A stretch of DNA of 64,000 bases. It comes from Penicillium oxalicum (lineage: Eukaryota > Ascomycota > Eurotiomycetes > Eurotiales > Aspergillaceae). Under the pieces are notes generated by a model that was given only the letters and a program-made list of their open reading frames with translations, searched no databases and was not told the origin of the DNA. The stretch spans positions 930,001 to 994,000 of the forward strand of contig NC_064655.1 of assembly GCF_001723175.1 (NCBI RefSeq), in the 5' to 3' direction. Position 1 is the stretch's first letter. Every line of letters begins with the position of its first letter. Both the position numbers and the translations under genes were made by a program. This document shows positions 1 to 11,997 of the stretch, piece by piece.

Positions 1-701
1 ACTTCGGCCTTGAGGTCGTGCATACCAGACTCCACGATAGGAATCAACTCCTTGAGAGTCTTACCCATGGCCTCGCGCAAGACCTCCTTCTCGTTCTCCT
101 CTTCCTTGCTGCCATTACCCATCTGGGCACCGGCGGCCATCTTCTCGAGCAGCTTGTAGCCACCGACAAATCCTTGCCATTTGCCGGAGCCCTTGCTGAG
201 ATATGACTCTAGAGCAGGGAGCAGCGCATTCGCCTTGGCTTCGGGGCTCATGCATCCATATAGAGCGTCGATGGCGTATTGGGCTGCATCACGGACGACG
301 GCACCCTTGTCGGCGAGGGAGTCGAGCACAACGTCGAGAACACCGCCGTTGTGCAGGAGGAAGACGACCTCGCTCAGAGGGAATTCGCGGGGGAACCGCT
401 CAAAGAGAGCGCCCAAGATCAGCATGGCGCTCTCGCGGCGAGCTCCATTCTTCTTATCAGTGGCAGCCTTCTTCGCCTCAGTCAGGACATTGTAGTTGAG
501 AAGGCCAGAGGTGCCGACACTCTGGATGAGGAGGTTGGCAACCGCATACGCGGCATCGAGCGACTGCTGGGAGGTCTCTGCGTTGAAAATGGTGTTGAGG
601 AGCGATGAAATCTCTTCGGTAGTGGGGGGGACCCCGGAGGGGCCCTTGGCGACGACGGTCGGCATGGCGGGGGTATCAGAAGTCGAAACCATGTGTGGCA
701 T
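1..701 (-). CDS. Translation elongation factor 3 (eEF3), N-terminal part, cut by window edge
   Basis: An uninterrupted minus-strand frame opens at ATG 701 and runs off the left edge (about 233 residues). It begins MPHMVSTSDTPAMPTVVAKG and continues as helical HEAT-type repeats; segments such as LLIQSVGTSGLLNYNVL and AKKAATDKKNGARRESAML are characteristic of fungal eEF3. The family is a fungal ribosome-bound ABC ATPase that helps release E-site tRNA during elongation; its two ATPase cassettes would lie outside the window. An in-frame ATG 12 codons downstream (MPTVVAKG) is an alternative start. No intron is seen in this part. It is divergent from the mcsA gene with about 2 kb between them. The identification is by recalled resemblance to the HEAT region and is fairly firm. 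Confidence 0.87.
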   Translation of the reverse strand, partial: MPHMVSTSDTPAMPTVVAKGPSGVPPTTEEISSLLNTIFNAETSQQSLDAAYAVANLLIQSVGTSGLLNYNVLTEAKKAATDKKNGARRESAMLILGALFERFPREFPLSEVVFLLHNGGVLDVVLDSLADKGAVVRDAAQYAIDALYGCMSPEAKANALLPALESYLSKGSGKWQGFVGGYKLLEKMAAGAQMGNGSKEEENEKEVLREAMGKTLKELIPIVESGMHDLKAE

Positions 702-2734
702 GATATTGAGAGCGCGCGATTTGAAGCTCGCGGTTACTCGATATGCAAGAATCAGACCACAAGAGCGTGCGCTGGTGGGTGGAAATCTCCTCGAGCGGAT
801 GGAGAGCGGGAGGGGCACACCCGAGTCAGGATAAGAACAAAAACTGCGAAGTCCAACGCTAGAATAGAAAGTGCGAAGACAAGCTGGAAACACAAACTCG
901 AAAAGAGCGTCAATACCTGCACCGTGACAGCGGTAGATACTCTGAATCCACGCAAAACTGTACAGGTCAAGAAGTGATGAGGACACAAAGAAAAATCTCT
1001 CCTCGCAGAATTATTATCAGGCCGCTAGGAGTCCGGTGATTGCGCATCAAGTTTCGGGGCTTACCCACGCAGGACACTTTTTTTTTCTTTTTTTTTTTTC
1101 TTGGAACTTTTTTCGCTGGAAGGCGATTGGAGTCCTGCCCAATCAGCGGGGCTACCGCCGCCATGACACGCCACTTAAACCTCGCATACAAATTTCGATT
1201 GCGGCCTTATCTTCTGCTATCGCCTCAGGCCGACAGGCTCCCCTCAGACTGGCGCAGTCCTGCGGGACCTTCTCAGGGGCGGGTGGACTCGTGTTTACAA
1301 TGAACTACGCAGCGCGTGCCTAAGGTACGTAGATGAAACTTTCCCGCCTTGAGCAACAAGAGGTGCTTATATATTTCAAGGTCGAGTACAGGTTGACATG
1401 GTCCCATCTTCAGCCCCTCCATCATTCGACTTACCGCATAGAACAGAATTCACATGCGTATTGCCTCAGGCAAGAAGCTTATCTCTTTGACGTCAAAGGT
1501 CAGGGGGTTCCCTCACGGGATCTGCGATCTTCAACAGGCACGCCCGAGGATAATCCGAAATTATGGATTGGACAATTGGATAGCATCATGGAAGAATGTC
1601 TGGACCGACGAGGATCAAAATCAATATTGTGCAACCAACAAAGCGAGGTTATTGTAGTAGTGGCTAAGTTTACCGCGCAACAACTTGGCCTTTAACTCAA
1701 GTCTTTCAGGCACCAAGCTTCACTGAGTACGCGCACTACGGAGGATGGACAGTTTTCATTATTAAAGCACGTTTTGATGCCTCAGGCCAGAAAGTCTGAA
1801 CTCACCCGGCCCGAATTAGCCTGTTTGTATCTACATGTAGTCTGGTTGGGTAATCATTTCGTAGGAGGTGGAATGATTGACTTTCGTGACTTTCGATTAG
1901 TTATGGTCGCACAATTGCCGCGAGATGTAAATGACCTGGGCAGTGTCCGAGCACCTTAACACGATGACTCGGTGCCCGCATGAAACAATGAAAAATGATG
2001 GTTGCCGGTTTCCGTTGACCACATACAAAAAAGCTTACGAATAAATATATACATGTACGGGTCAAGTCATCAATTGCGCACTCTACCACTCCACTCAACT
2101 ACACTCCAACACAAGCATCATCCCAGTTGACAGTATATGTCAACTTCCATGGGGCCTTCAATACACCACCGGGTAACTCCATCCTGTGCAGACAGGCTAC
2201 TACTACGAACGGTGTCCGGGTACAGCGATGCCTAGCATGGCAGGAAGAAAAAGAACTGGAAAAAAACTGGAAGATGATTTTGTGTCTTCCTCTAATACAT
2301 ACGGATTGATGCTGGGATAAGGATCCCATCGGCCAAAGAGTCTTTATCCATAAGGATTAAGCACAGGTCTCGTCCAATTGTGTAAGCAGGCAGCCAATGT
2401 GCCAGGCAGGACCACAGGAATGACCGCCCGCATGCAGCCGCCCCGGGCCTCGGTAGAGATCGGTGGGAAGAATCCCCGCGTACAACCGACGGGCCGCATG
2501 TCATTGCACCGAGAGTCGATCTCAAGCGTCGAGATTTGTTTTCTCCCTTCCGTCCGATTCAAGCGTCGTTGATTTTGCTCTCATAACACCTACTACTCTT
2601 CTTGACCAGCAGTCGCTCTGCCCTGCATTTTTGCATCCCCTTTCCCTTAGTACGCTGAGCTCTGCGATTGATCTCCCCGCACCAGCCTTCCGCCCCCACA
2701 ATTCTACCCCGGATCCGTACCAACACGAATTACA
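702..2734. other. Intergenic region between divergent eEF3 and mcsA
   Basis: About 2 kb without a convincing gene. It carries a T-rich tract near 1078-1100 and pyrimidine-rich leader sequence just before the mcsA start (2580-2734). It must contain the promoters and 5' UTRs of two genes expected to be well expressed. Short open frames here have no recognisable motifs and were not called. Confidence 0.6.
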
Positions 2735-4296
2735 ATGGCGTTGAGCTTCAGAACCACTCGCCATGCTACTCGATTGGCCAAGGTAAGTCTCGATCCAGGA
2801 GAGAGACCCAGGAGACAAAATCACAAAGTGAGGCCAGGATTCCCGATCTGCTCACACACAACAATTGTAGGCCTCTCGACCGCTCTTCTCCGCTCGTCAC
2901 TATGCGACCGCTGAGCCTGACCTCAAGACTGCCTTGAAGGAGGTGATTCCTGCCAAGCGGGAGCTCCTCCAAAAGGTCAAGGCCCAGGGAGATGAGGTCA
3001 TTGGCGAGGTCAAGGTCAGCAATGTCATTGGTGGTATGCGTGGCCTCAAGGCCATGCTGTGGGAGGGTTCCGTACTCGACGCCGACGAGGGTATCCGCTT
3101 CCACGGCAAGACCATTAAGGATTGCCAGAAGGAGCTTCCCAAGGGTACATCGGGCACTGAGATGCTGCCAGAAGCCATGTTCTGGCTTCTCTTGACCGGT
3201 CAAGTCCCCTCGACGGCTCAGGTGCGCGCCTTTTCGCGCGAGCTCGCCGAGAAGTCGACGCTGCCCACCCACATCCTGGACCTGATCAAGTCCTTCCCCA
3301 AGAACATGCATCCCATGACCCAACTCTCCATTGCAGTTGCTGCCCTGAACACCGAGTCCAAGTTTGCTCAAGCCTACGAGAAGGGACTCAACAAGGCTGA
3401 ATACTGGGAGCCTACCTTTGACGACTGCATCTCCCTGCTGGCCAAGATTCCTCGCGTGGCTGCGCTCGTCTTCCGTCCCAACGAGATTGACGCCGTGGGT
3501 ACCCAGCAACTCGATGTGACCCAAGACTGGTCCTACAACTTTGCTGAGCTGCTCGGCAAGGGTGGCGAGGAGAACCAGGACTTCCACGACCTGCTGCGAT
3601 TGTATCTGGCCCTGCACGGTGACCACGAGGGTGGTAACGTCTCTGCCCACGCTACCCACCTTGTCGGTAGCGCCCTGAGCGACCCCTTCCTGAGCTACAG
3701 TGCTGGTCTCCTCGGTCTCGCCGGTCCTCTGCACGGTCTGGCTGCCCAGGAGGTACTCCGTTGGATTCTCCAAATGCAGGACAAGATTGGTACCAAGTTC
3801 TCTGATGAGGACGTCCGCGGCTACCTTTGGGATACTCTCAAGTCCGGCCGTGTCGTCCCTGGCTACGGTCACGGTGTCCTTCGCAAGCCTGACCCCCGTT
3901 TCCAGGCGCTGATGGACTTTGCTGCCACTCGTCCCGACGTCATGGCCAACCCGGTCTTCCAGCTGGTGAAGAAGAACTCGGAAATCGCGCCTGGAGTTCT
4001 GACTGAGCACGGAAAGGTAAGATAAGAACCAGCCACTGGCTCTCCGATGGGGTATTTAATATACACTTTGCTAATATCATGACCTTCTCTAGACCAAGAA
4101 CCCCCACCCCAACGTCGACGCCGTCTCCGGTGTCCTCTTCCACCACTACGGTTTCCAGCAGCCTCTGTACTACACCGTTACCTTTGGTGTCAGCCGTGCC
4201 CTGGGTCCTCTGGTTCAGCTTATCTGGGACCGTGCCATGGGTATGCCCATCGAGCGCCCCAAGAGCATCAACCTGCTGGGCCTGGTCAAGAAATGA
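2735..4296 (+). CDS. mcsA: 2-methylcitrate synthase, mitochondrial (citrate synthase family)
   Basis: Three exons, 2735-2782, 2871-4016 and 4093-4296, give 465 residues. The family condenses an acyl-CoA with oxaloacetate; McsA prefers propionyl-CoA and starts the methylcitrate cycle, but also accepts acetyl-CoA. An Arg/Ser-rich N-terminus ([20 protein letters not shown]) precedes [14 protein letters not shown] and looks like a mitochondrial presequence. Catalytic residues expected for the fold are visible: His304 in [10 protein letters not shown], His350 in [15 protein letters not shown] and Asp407 in [10 protein letters not shown]. The segment [19 protein letters not shown] and the short N-terminus resemble recalled fungal McsA sequences more than CitA, whose N-terminal region differs; primary citrate synthase remains the alternative. 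A long frame on the opposite strand is a codon-bias shadow. prpD, the next enzyme, lies at 47-49 kb. Confidence 0.85.
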
Positions 4297-4777
4297 TCAT
4301 TCCAATGGGATTAATGCAATCCTTCTTTTGCGATGAAAATGTTATGCTAGCGAACTTTATGCTTTTTCTTTTCAGATCGATTAGACCGCTCTGTCATTTT
4401 TGAGGATCTGAACTGATCTGCTCTTTTAACCAACTCGTGGTGGTATATGGAGGAAATGAATTCTTGAATGCACACCAAGCCATTTAGGACCATAAATCTG
4501 GTCTTTTCTTTCCTTTTTTTGTTCTTTTTCGAAAAATATCACTACCTTGTATGGTATCTTCCAACTTGAATGATTATAGAAGATGTTGTACACACAGCTT
4601 ACTCATTGGTATCCGGGAAAACATACTACCCGGAACGGGAAATTCGAAGACAGACACACACTGTGAAAAGATTCCATCACTAGGAGTAAAGGATTGTCCC
4701 ATTGACTCTCATTTATATTCAATTCTAGAGGCTTCTCTCGAACCTAGAACTCCCCCTCTTCCAATGTACAATTCACC
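4297..4777. other. Short convergent 3' intergenic region
   Basis: Lies between the stop codons of mcsA and the convergent acyl-CoA synthetase. It contains T-rich stretches around 4500-4530 that suit 3' UTR and polyadenylation regions. No gene is seen. Confidence 0.6.
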
Positions 4778-6889
4778 TCAAAGTCTGGCTGTTCCCTTGA
4801 CAATCTGCTCCCACTCCCCCTTTCCAAAAGGCGTGTAACCCTCGCTTGCCGGCGCCATCCACATGAAACGATCATCCTGTCCATCAGTCGCTTTCGTTCC
4901 TATCAGTGCCGGGTCCACCCCTTCTTCGCGGAGCGGCACCTTATTCTGCTTATGATTATGGATATGGGACGGGTTGTCCACGATGCGAAGAAAGACAGGC
5001 ACCGCATAGCGTGGTAACTTGGAACGAGCGTAGCGCGCCAGAGCTGCATAGTCGAAGCCCTTTTGGGCATCGGGGCTAATTTGAAGCGCTGCACATCCGG
5101 CGCGACCTTCGTGGTTGGGGAGTCGAACACCGTATACATTGGCTTCTTGAATGCCTGGATACTTGCCAAGGACTTCGGATACTTCGGCGGTGGCGCTATG
5201 TGAAGGGGAATCCGCTCAGTCAAACTGCATTTCCTCGAATGTGGGAGAAGGCGGGGGAAAAACAGAACTTACACATTTTCACTCTTCCAGCGGAAAGTAT
5301 CGCCCAGTCTGTCGAGGAAGTACCATCGTCCATCGGTCTGGCGACGAAGGGCATCGCCCGATCGGTACCAGAGGTCGCCCTTTTTGAAGACGTCGCGGAG
5401 GAACTTCTTCTCGGTGGCAGAGTCATTGCGCCAATATCCTTGGAAGCCTTCTTTATTGGGCATATTGACAATCATCTCTCCACCATCCTCGTATTTGGCG
5501 CGTACCACGAACCCGGTTTTGGGATCCCGCAGGACGTCCCCGGTCTCAGGGTCGATGGCGACAGGGACAAAGACATTGTGTAGTAGTCCGCGCATCAACA
5601 GCCCGTGATGTCCCACGCTACCGGCTGTGTAGGGCCCGCAGTTGAAGTTGAACAGACCGAAGATCCCCTCAGTGCTGTTGAAAAACTCGCCGACTTGAGG
5701 TACGCGGAAGCGCGTCCGGAATTGCTCCCACACATCAGGTCGGAGTCCGTTGCCATACATGCAACGCACTTTGTGCTGACCGTCCAGCGGTGACGGCGGA
5801 GCTGCGAGAAGATACCGCGCGGTCTCGCCGACGTAGACGAAGACGGTGGACTCGGAATCACGAATGTCCTTCCAGAAATTGCGCACACTGAACTTGGGCC
5901 CCAGTGCGATGCTCATTCCCGTTGTCAGGCACGAGATGAGAGTCATGGCGGCGGTTCCGTGATACAGTGGCATACAGCTGTACCAACGATCACCACCCGG
6001 TCCTTCTTGATCGCCCAGGGCGTCTTCTCGAAGCGTCATCGTGGTATACAGTCGTGACATTGTGAAAGCACAGCCCTTGGGCATACCTGTCGTTCCCGAA
6101 GTATAGAGGAGAATAGACGGGAAACTACCTTTCATATTCTCCGCCAGATGCTTTGGAGGCAGGGAAGTCTGAAATGTCCGGATATGCGCCTTGAGCGATT
6201 CATCCAAGGTCATCAGCTCCATGCCCAGCTCTTCCGTCAGGCTTGCCCGCCGCTCTTCCACCCGCTCGATACAAATCGGATCCTCATCCACCAACGTGAG
6301 CTTCGCTCCACTGATCTTCAGGCAATGGACGAGCGCATCGCCCGTCAGATTGTGGTTGATCGCTGCCGGCGCGCAGCCGATACTCCACAGGGCCAGCCAC
6401 GCAATAAGAAATTCGGCGCGGTTTTGCAAATAAAAGCCCACCAGATCCCCCTTCTTCACACCCTTGGCCAGGAAGAAATGTGCATATTGGCACGCCTGTT
6501 CCAGCAGGTCTCGGTATGTATAGGATCGCTCTCGAGTCCAGAGCGCGGTCATATTCGGGTATCGATTGGCGGTTTCGACGAAAACGAACCAGGCGTTGCC
6601 CTTGCCATTCGCCACTATTTGCATTTTCGAGAATGTCAGGCATGACGCAATAGCAAATACCCGGAGGCTAAGGACAGATCATATAAGACTTACCCGCTTT
6701 TGCGTATAACCGCTCACTCTTCTTCATCGACCATATTGCGTTGATGTCCTTGCCCAAGTGAAATTTGGCATTCAGATAGGCTGCGACGGCCGTCCCACCG
6801 GCAAGAGCAGCTGCCGCGGTTCCTGTCGATGTGGTCAGACGTGCGGGTCTGTCGTTTCAAACCATGAAGCAAGCCTTACCAAGATCCAT
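4778..6889 (-). CDS. FAT1/FATP-type (very-long-chain) acyl-CoA synthetase
   Basis: Four minus-strand exons (6889-6880, 6822-6694, 6614-5273, 5195-4778) encode 632 residues. The family couples fatty acids to CoA through an acyl-AMP and, in yeast Fat1, also supports fatty acid import. Visible motifs: an N-terminal hydrophobic stretch (LGTAAAALAGGTAVAAYL), the AMP-binding loop YTSGTTGMPKG, the FATP-type FVYVGETARYLL, and the C-terminal DRLGDTFRWKSENVAT split by the last intron. The 10-nt first exon is supported by a 57-nt intron with a CTGAC branch-like site. The protein ends ARL, a known PTS1 variant (penicillin acyltransferase uses it), so peroxisomal location is inferred. It is convergent with mcsA. 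Substrate chain length cannot be read from sequence. Confidence 0.87.
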
Positions 6890-7227
6890 CTGTCTTGATC
6901 CTTGTACCTTTGCGGATAAAACGTGGAGAAGGCGAGAATTCAATGGAAAAGCAGAAGAGATCTATTTCGCGCAATGAAATCGAGAGCACAAAGCAAATTA
7001 CAATGTCTGAACAATGTGCCGTAGCTCAGGTTCGGTAACCGTTCGCCTTTAATTGATTCAAGGCAGGCGAAAGGTCGTTTTTTTCTTTGCGGTTGAAAAA
7101 CGGTCGAACGTGTTTCAATCGAGATTCACAGAAAGAAAAACAAAACATGAAGCAATCAGAAAAGACAAGGGCATACCCATAGGGTACCTTAAGAGCTGAA
7201 CCGGATTGCCGCCAGCCGAGATTCTGA

Positions 7228-7900
7228 TGCATCGTTCCAGTCTCCCTCGGCACAAATGACCTTCTCCGCACAACAAATGATTGTGTGGGCGTATTGGAAA
7301 TTCCCCACGGTGGTCTCCCGGTGAGACTAAATCCGACTCCTTTTCATCCTGAGTGATTCCAATACCGTTCTCCACACGCTCATAGACGATCTCGTCTGTT
7401 TCGAACATAGGAGACTCCCTTTGATCTTGACATCTACGTTGAAATTGTTGGCTTCGACGGCGTGCGGGGAAAAGCCACTCAGCTCTTTGAGATCCACCCG
7501 ACCACCCACCGAATCCACACGATTCGGTTCGAAGACTGTGGAGAGTCGATCGCCTCGGTAAGACCTCCCCCCTCTCCCTCCCCCCACTTGACTTGATAGT
7601 TCGCGGTCGAGGCAGATTTTCCGATCAAATGCAAGCACTTTAAGACATGCAGTTCATTACTGCACTTGTGGATGGATCGCCATGCGTAAGCGGTTCCGTA
7701 TATCAAGAGATATGATTGAACATATGGCAGAGGATCCCAGAGATCTCGTACGCCCTCGAGGAAGACCGCCAAAGCGGACCAATATTTTTAAGATAAATCA
7801 ACCGTACAATTTTGAAGCAGGAAATGACCCAATACGACCACTTAAAAGTACCCATGATTTGAAACTGCGTCAGCTTCATCCACGTCTTCGCCAAGGTTAA
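7228..7900 (+). CDS. Possible spliced gene with an AT-hook-like motif (5' end not found)
   Basis: Three open segments fit in one frame: 7228-7320, 7411-7557 and 7616-7900, separated by candidate introns with GTGAGA..ATAG and GTAAGA..GCAG ends; the second intron (58 nt) has a CTTGAC branch-like site. The middle segment is exactly 49 codons and reads like protein (DLDIYVEIVGFDGVRGKATQ). The last has RPRGRPPKR, matching the AT-hook DNA-binding core RGRP, and then a stop. No start codon or upstream exon could be assigned and no homologous family is recognised. The region is otherwise gene-poor, so this may be a real small gene, a decayed one, or chance. Confidence 0.28.
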
Positions 7901-10900
7901 CGAAGGCCTTTGACCGGGAGGCATTATAATGCCGAGACAAGGCAAGAGATATCGTTGCCCCCCCACTGTGATAGATGGCCGTCGATGCAAAATGTGACCA
8001 AGTTCCACAGTACAGTAACTGAACCGTACACGAGTACTACTGGGGAAGATACGCTTACTGTCTTTGCATAGCGCTCTCGACAAGTTACACCAAGAGCTCA
8101 GGAAGGCTAGAGATTACCCTGTAAGGCAAATGCTCGGTCTCGCACCTGAGCCTCATCTATCAAAGACATTGAGATTGTCCTGGATGAGATAGAGAGCGGT
8201 GGCTCAACGACTTGGGGGCTGCTAGCTAAGTTATCAAGATCAGAGGGAATGAGTCTCTCGCACGGGGTAGAATTAAGCTTTACTCATAACAGTAGCCTAA
8301 GGTATATCCATATATGTGCGTGATTTCAACGCAGAGTCGAAGAATGAAAGATCGATTAGCTTGACCCTGCTGAAGACTTTCATAGTTATCACGATGGATG
8401 CGCAAACTCTCAACGCTTCTGAAACCACAGAGTTGAACGATATGGAAAGCTCCCCCTCCCCAATTGAGACGACGGACTGAGAGAAAACACATTCCCTGCT
8501 CGAGCAGGTACGTACATTAGGTCCCAGTTGTATAAATGAATATGGAATTCATATCACACTCGGACCTGAGTATGTGTTTGAGATTTAAACTTTCGACTTG
8601 ACGATTGATAATTTGATTCTCATTAGGAAGGTCATCCGTGAAGATCAATCTAGTATAAAGCGGCCGAGCTGGGTCAGGCAATAGTAGAGGTATCTGATTT
8701 TTCCACACAGCCCGCTTGGGAAATCTCTTCGAGTCTCCTTCATCATCTGTCAAGCAGTCTAAACACTTCAGTATGTTGTGGTCTATCCGGGCTTGACTTT
8801 GATTTGCCCGATTCAGACCAACGACGGAAGCACATAATAAAGAAAGCACTCTCGTCATTGAGGTGTAAGTAGACGTTCCTCATTGAAAGACTAGCCATAT
8901 CAAGGATCTACTCGGCTTCTATAACCTTTGTTGATGGAGGCCTGGGATCTATTGAATGATTTTCAGCAGAATCCAGGAAGATACTTATATCTGTATGGCA
9001 CATCTCCTGACATGAGCGGGCCGGAAGTGTATAATCGCCTAGTGTACTCTCGATACAAACATAACTATGGGGTAAAAAAAACACGGAGCAAGAGACGAAT
9101 GTACAAGAAAAACAAAGAGGCTTTTATAAAATTCGACTGCTCATGAATATAAAACGGGAGGCATACTGCTCGCGCGTGTCCTGATCCATCGCGACTGGTA
9201 GGTTTCAGGTCCATTTCAATTCGATCAGATAGCGGATTCTACCTCTGCAGACCTGCCCCGTCACATTGATACCTAGGTTATGATGGGATATTCTCGACAC
9301 TGGACCCGTCTCTTGCATGACGAGTCCAGCCTACGGGTTTCCGTGTATCTCTTGAGTTCAATCTGAAGAATATGCATCTTTGGCATGCTTTTTGTCCATT
9401 TCATCCAGGTAATGGAGAGCGGTGTTCCCCACGAATTGCAACCCTATATATCCGATGAAGGTGCATTCTACGTAATCCTAGGGCTCTTATAAGCTTTTAG
9501 TGATTTGCACACTTTGAAGAATCCATGTGCCCGTGGTAAAAGTTCATCGGAAGTCTGGAGGGTAAATCGAGTCCGAAATCACTCTGGAGTGCTGAATGTT
9601 GAGGTGTGGGACCTATCCCAGCTTGGTTCTAGAACGGGGGAGGTTCATTTTTTTCACGGTCAAGAGGTCTGTGACTTTGATTTACGAAATTAGTGGGGTA
9701 CTTGGGTGTGTAATGTTAGCTGGGAGGGAGGGCCTTTGTCTTCCTGCCGATGATTCTTGTAGATGATCGGTGGTCGGTACTACTCGGTGGTCGGTGGTCG
9801 GTGGTCGGTGGTCGGTGCGTGTCCTGACTTGGGGGGATCCGATGATGTTTTTTTTGGTTGGGCAAAAAATGATTGGTGCATCTTTGAGAGGAAAGGTGCC
9901 AATAGTGGTTGAAACTTGAAGAAAAAGTGACCGATGAGTATGAAGAGCGAAAGCTGCCGATGTTGTGTGTTCTCGATGTGTTTCATTGAGGGGGGTGTTG
10001 GGTTGCAGCCTGAGTCAGTAGGGCCAGGGCTCGGGATGTGTTTTCCTCGTTTCTTTTATTTTTCTCAACGCTGATATGAATAATATGAACGATGCTTCTC
10101 TTTTCTTGTAGATATTTCATAATTACCCTGTCCAAGAGGAAAGTACGATCGATTCCAGTGTGCATGAGATCAACGAACAAGGCGATGAGGGGAGGTGGCC
10201 CTTCCATCAGCAGCAAAAGCGCATAGATCTAGGTACTTTGTGATACCAGTACATCCACTACATTCAATCCTCAGATCATAATATTTCCTACGGTATGACC
10301 TAGCTCGAACAATCCAGCAAAGACCCATCTTTCCGCCAAAAAAAAAAACTAACCTACGCTCTCTTCTATCTTTCAGTATCTGACGGCCCGGCTCTGCAAT
10401 CCATCACTTCCTTTTCTCCGAAGCGGCACACAGCCAACACGTCTTTGAACTTACGCTCGCGCCGTTCACCCAATTGGTCGATCGACGTGGGCGTCAGCAC
10501 TTGAGTGGATCGCAGGCACCGGCGACCGAGGTGGTGGAGCTGCTGGACTGGAGATCAATGAACAAGTTCTGCATCGGTGAGGTGTGTTTGGCGGGGGATT
10601 GCCCAGCAGCTCTCAACGATCGCTGGAAGCACGCTGTCTATCTGGGATACCATTCGTCTCGGACAGAAGTATCTTCAGGGTGTGACGGTCCCATTGTGTC
10701 CCGTATTTGTTCCCACGATTCTCTCCATTCGATTCGCTCTGCACGTGCCTAGCCAAGAAACACTTTTACCCCGCCGGGTGTGCCTGACCAGCACGTGATC
10801 CAGGATTTTGAGAGAGAGAGAGGGAGAGAGGATCCGGTGAGCCTCGGTTACAGTCGGAAGTGCATCCAACTGGAAGTCATCGGTTTGGTCAGCAGAGATG

Positions 10901-11997
10901 TTGAGACCCTCTTCTGCGAGTAAGTTGATGGCCGATTGCGCCATCACGTAAGGCACTCCCCAAGGTTCTGGCTTCTGGAGGGGTATTTGGCATTTTGGCA
11001 GTGGCAGTGGCGGAAGGAAACAAGTGGAACTGGAAGAAAGCGAATGGAGAAGACAAAGCGGGGAGAGTGTCCAGGCCAGGCAAAGAGCTGGTGTTGGGAA
11101 AATCCACTCGTGAACGGGTGAGTCTTTTTGGGGGGAACTGGCCAGTTGGCCCATTCTAGCAGCGGGGCCAATCTGGATACCGTTGACAACCATAGTGATA
11201 CAGTACTGAATGCGCTGTCACGCTGAATAGGGATACACTTTAGAGCCCGAAGGATCCAAGAAGAGTTCTGTTGCCTCGAGTCTTTATTCTCTTTTTTTTT
11301 TGGAAATATGACGGGTGAAATCTGTCGGGTACTTTGATATCAGCGAGATGTCTACAGAGGCCTCCATCCGAGGCACTTTGCATCCCTCTTCGTGAGCGCG
11401 TTTAGAGTTGGTCCCGATGGGTCCTCCCCGTCAGGGCCAACCTCGTTTGCAGAAGAATAAGATTCGAAACGGGCCTATCACCGCTGGGGCATTTGCGTGT
11501 ACCGAGTCTTTCGTCACTCCACTGGACGCCCGGAACCTGTCCCACCGGTGAACGGATACACCAAGAAAAGACACCAAATCCGACTAGACAAAACATCAAC
11601 AGGATCCAGAACGATGTCTTCAGGTCTGGCCGGCTCCTCATGAGAGGTACACAGAGGATGCTCGCCGTGCGGGTGGAGGGAAGTGGAGGGAGTCGAGAAT
11701 AACATTGAAAAAAATAGCACCAAAATGACTCTGTAATGCGTCAGAGGACCATGATCGTCCGAGAACCCTCTGCACACAGAGCGTTGAGATTGAGGGACTT
11801 TGTAGTCCCATAGCGTTTCCGAGTCATCACGGAGCTCTGTCTGGTTAGTTCCCCTCCGTCCGTACTTTCCACGCCCTCTCTCGACCTTGGGCCTGATTCC
11901 TTTTACCTTTTCTTTTTGTTTTCATACAATTGTCAATCATCTCATCTCTGCCCTCTCCCTTCTGCTCTCCTCCCTCCCTCCCCCCCCAAACCCCAAG
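7901..11997. other. Gene-poor region upstream of bioB
   Basis: About 4.1 kb with no confident gene. Parts (8.0-9.6 kb) look AT-rich and have many stops in all frames. A minus-strand ATG frame at 8517-8858 (113 aa), a plus frame at 8928-9146 (72 aa) and a minus frame at 10675-11193 are open but have no recognisable domain. A (GA)n run lies at about 10811-10830. The last 60 bases before bioB are a C/T-rich leader. Confidence 0.5.
9768..9817. repeat. 7-bp tandem repeat (CGGTGGT)n
   Basis: Direct reading shows about 4.7 uninterrupted copies of CGGTGGT at 9785-9817, preceded by a partial array at 9768-9778 after a short interruption. It lies in the gene-poor stretch and is not part of any called gene. 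A 7-bp unit would shift frame if translated, which argues against a coding role. Confidence 0.9.

Noticed and set aside
2766..4010. 414-codon open frame antisense to mcsA
   Set aside because: It mirrors the GC-rich codon pattern of mcsA exon 2, has no domain, and ignores the clear introns of the sense gene.
2735..4296. Primary mitochondrial citrate synthase (CitA)
   Set aside because: The N-terminal third resembles recalled McsA sequences; kept only as an alternative because the two families share all catalytic residues.
10675..11193. 172-codon minus-strand frame in the gene-poor region
   Set aside because: No recognisable domain, no supporting splice structure; the C-terminal half includes a translated GA repeat.
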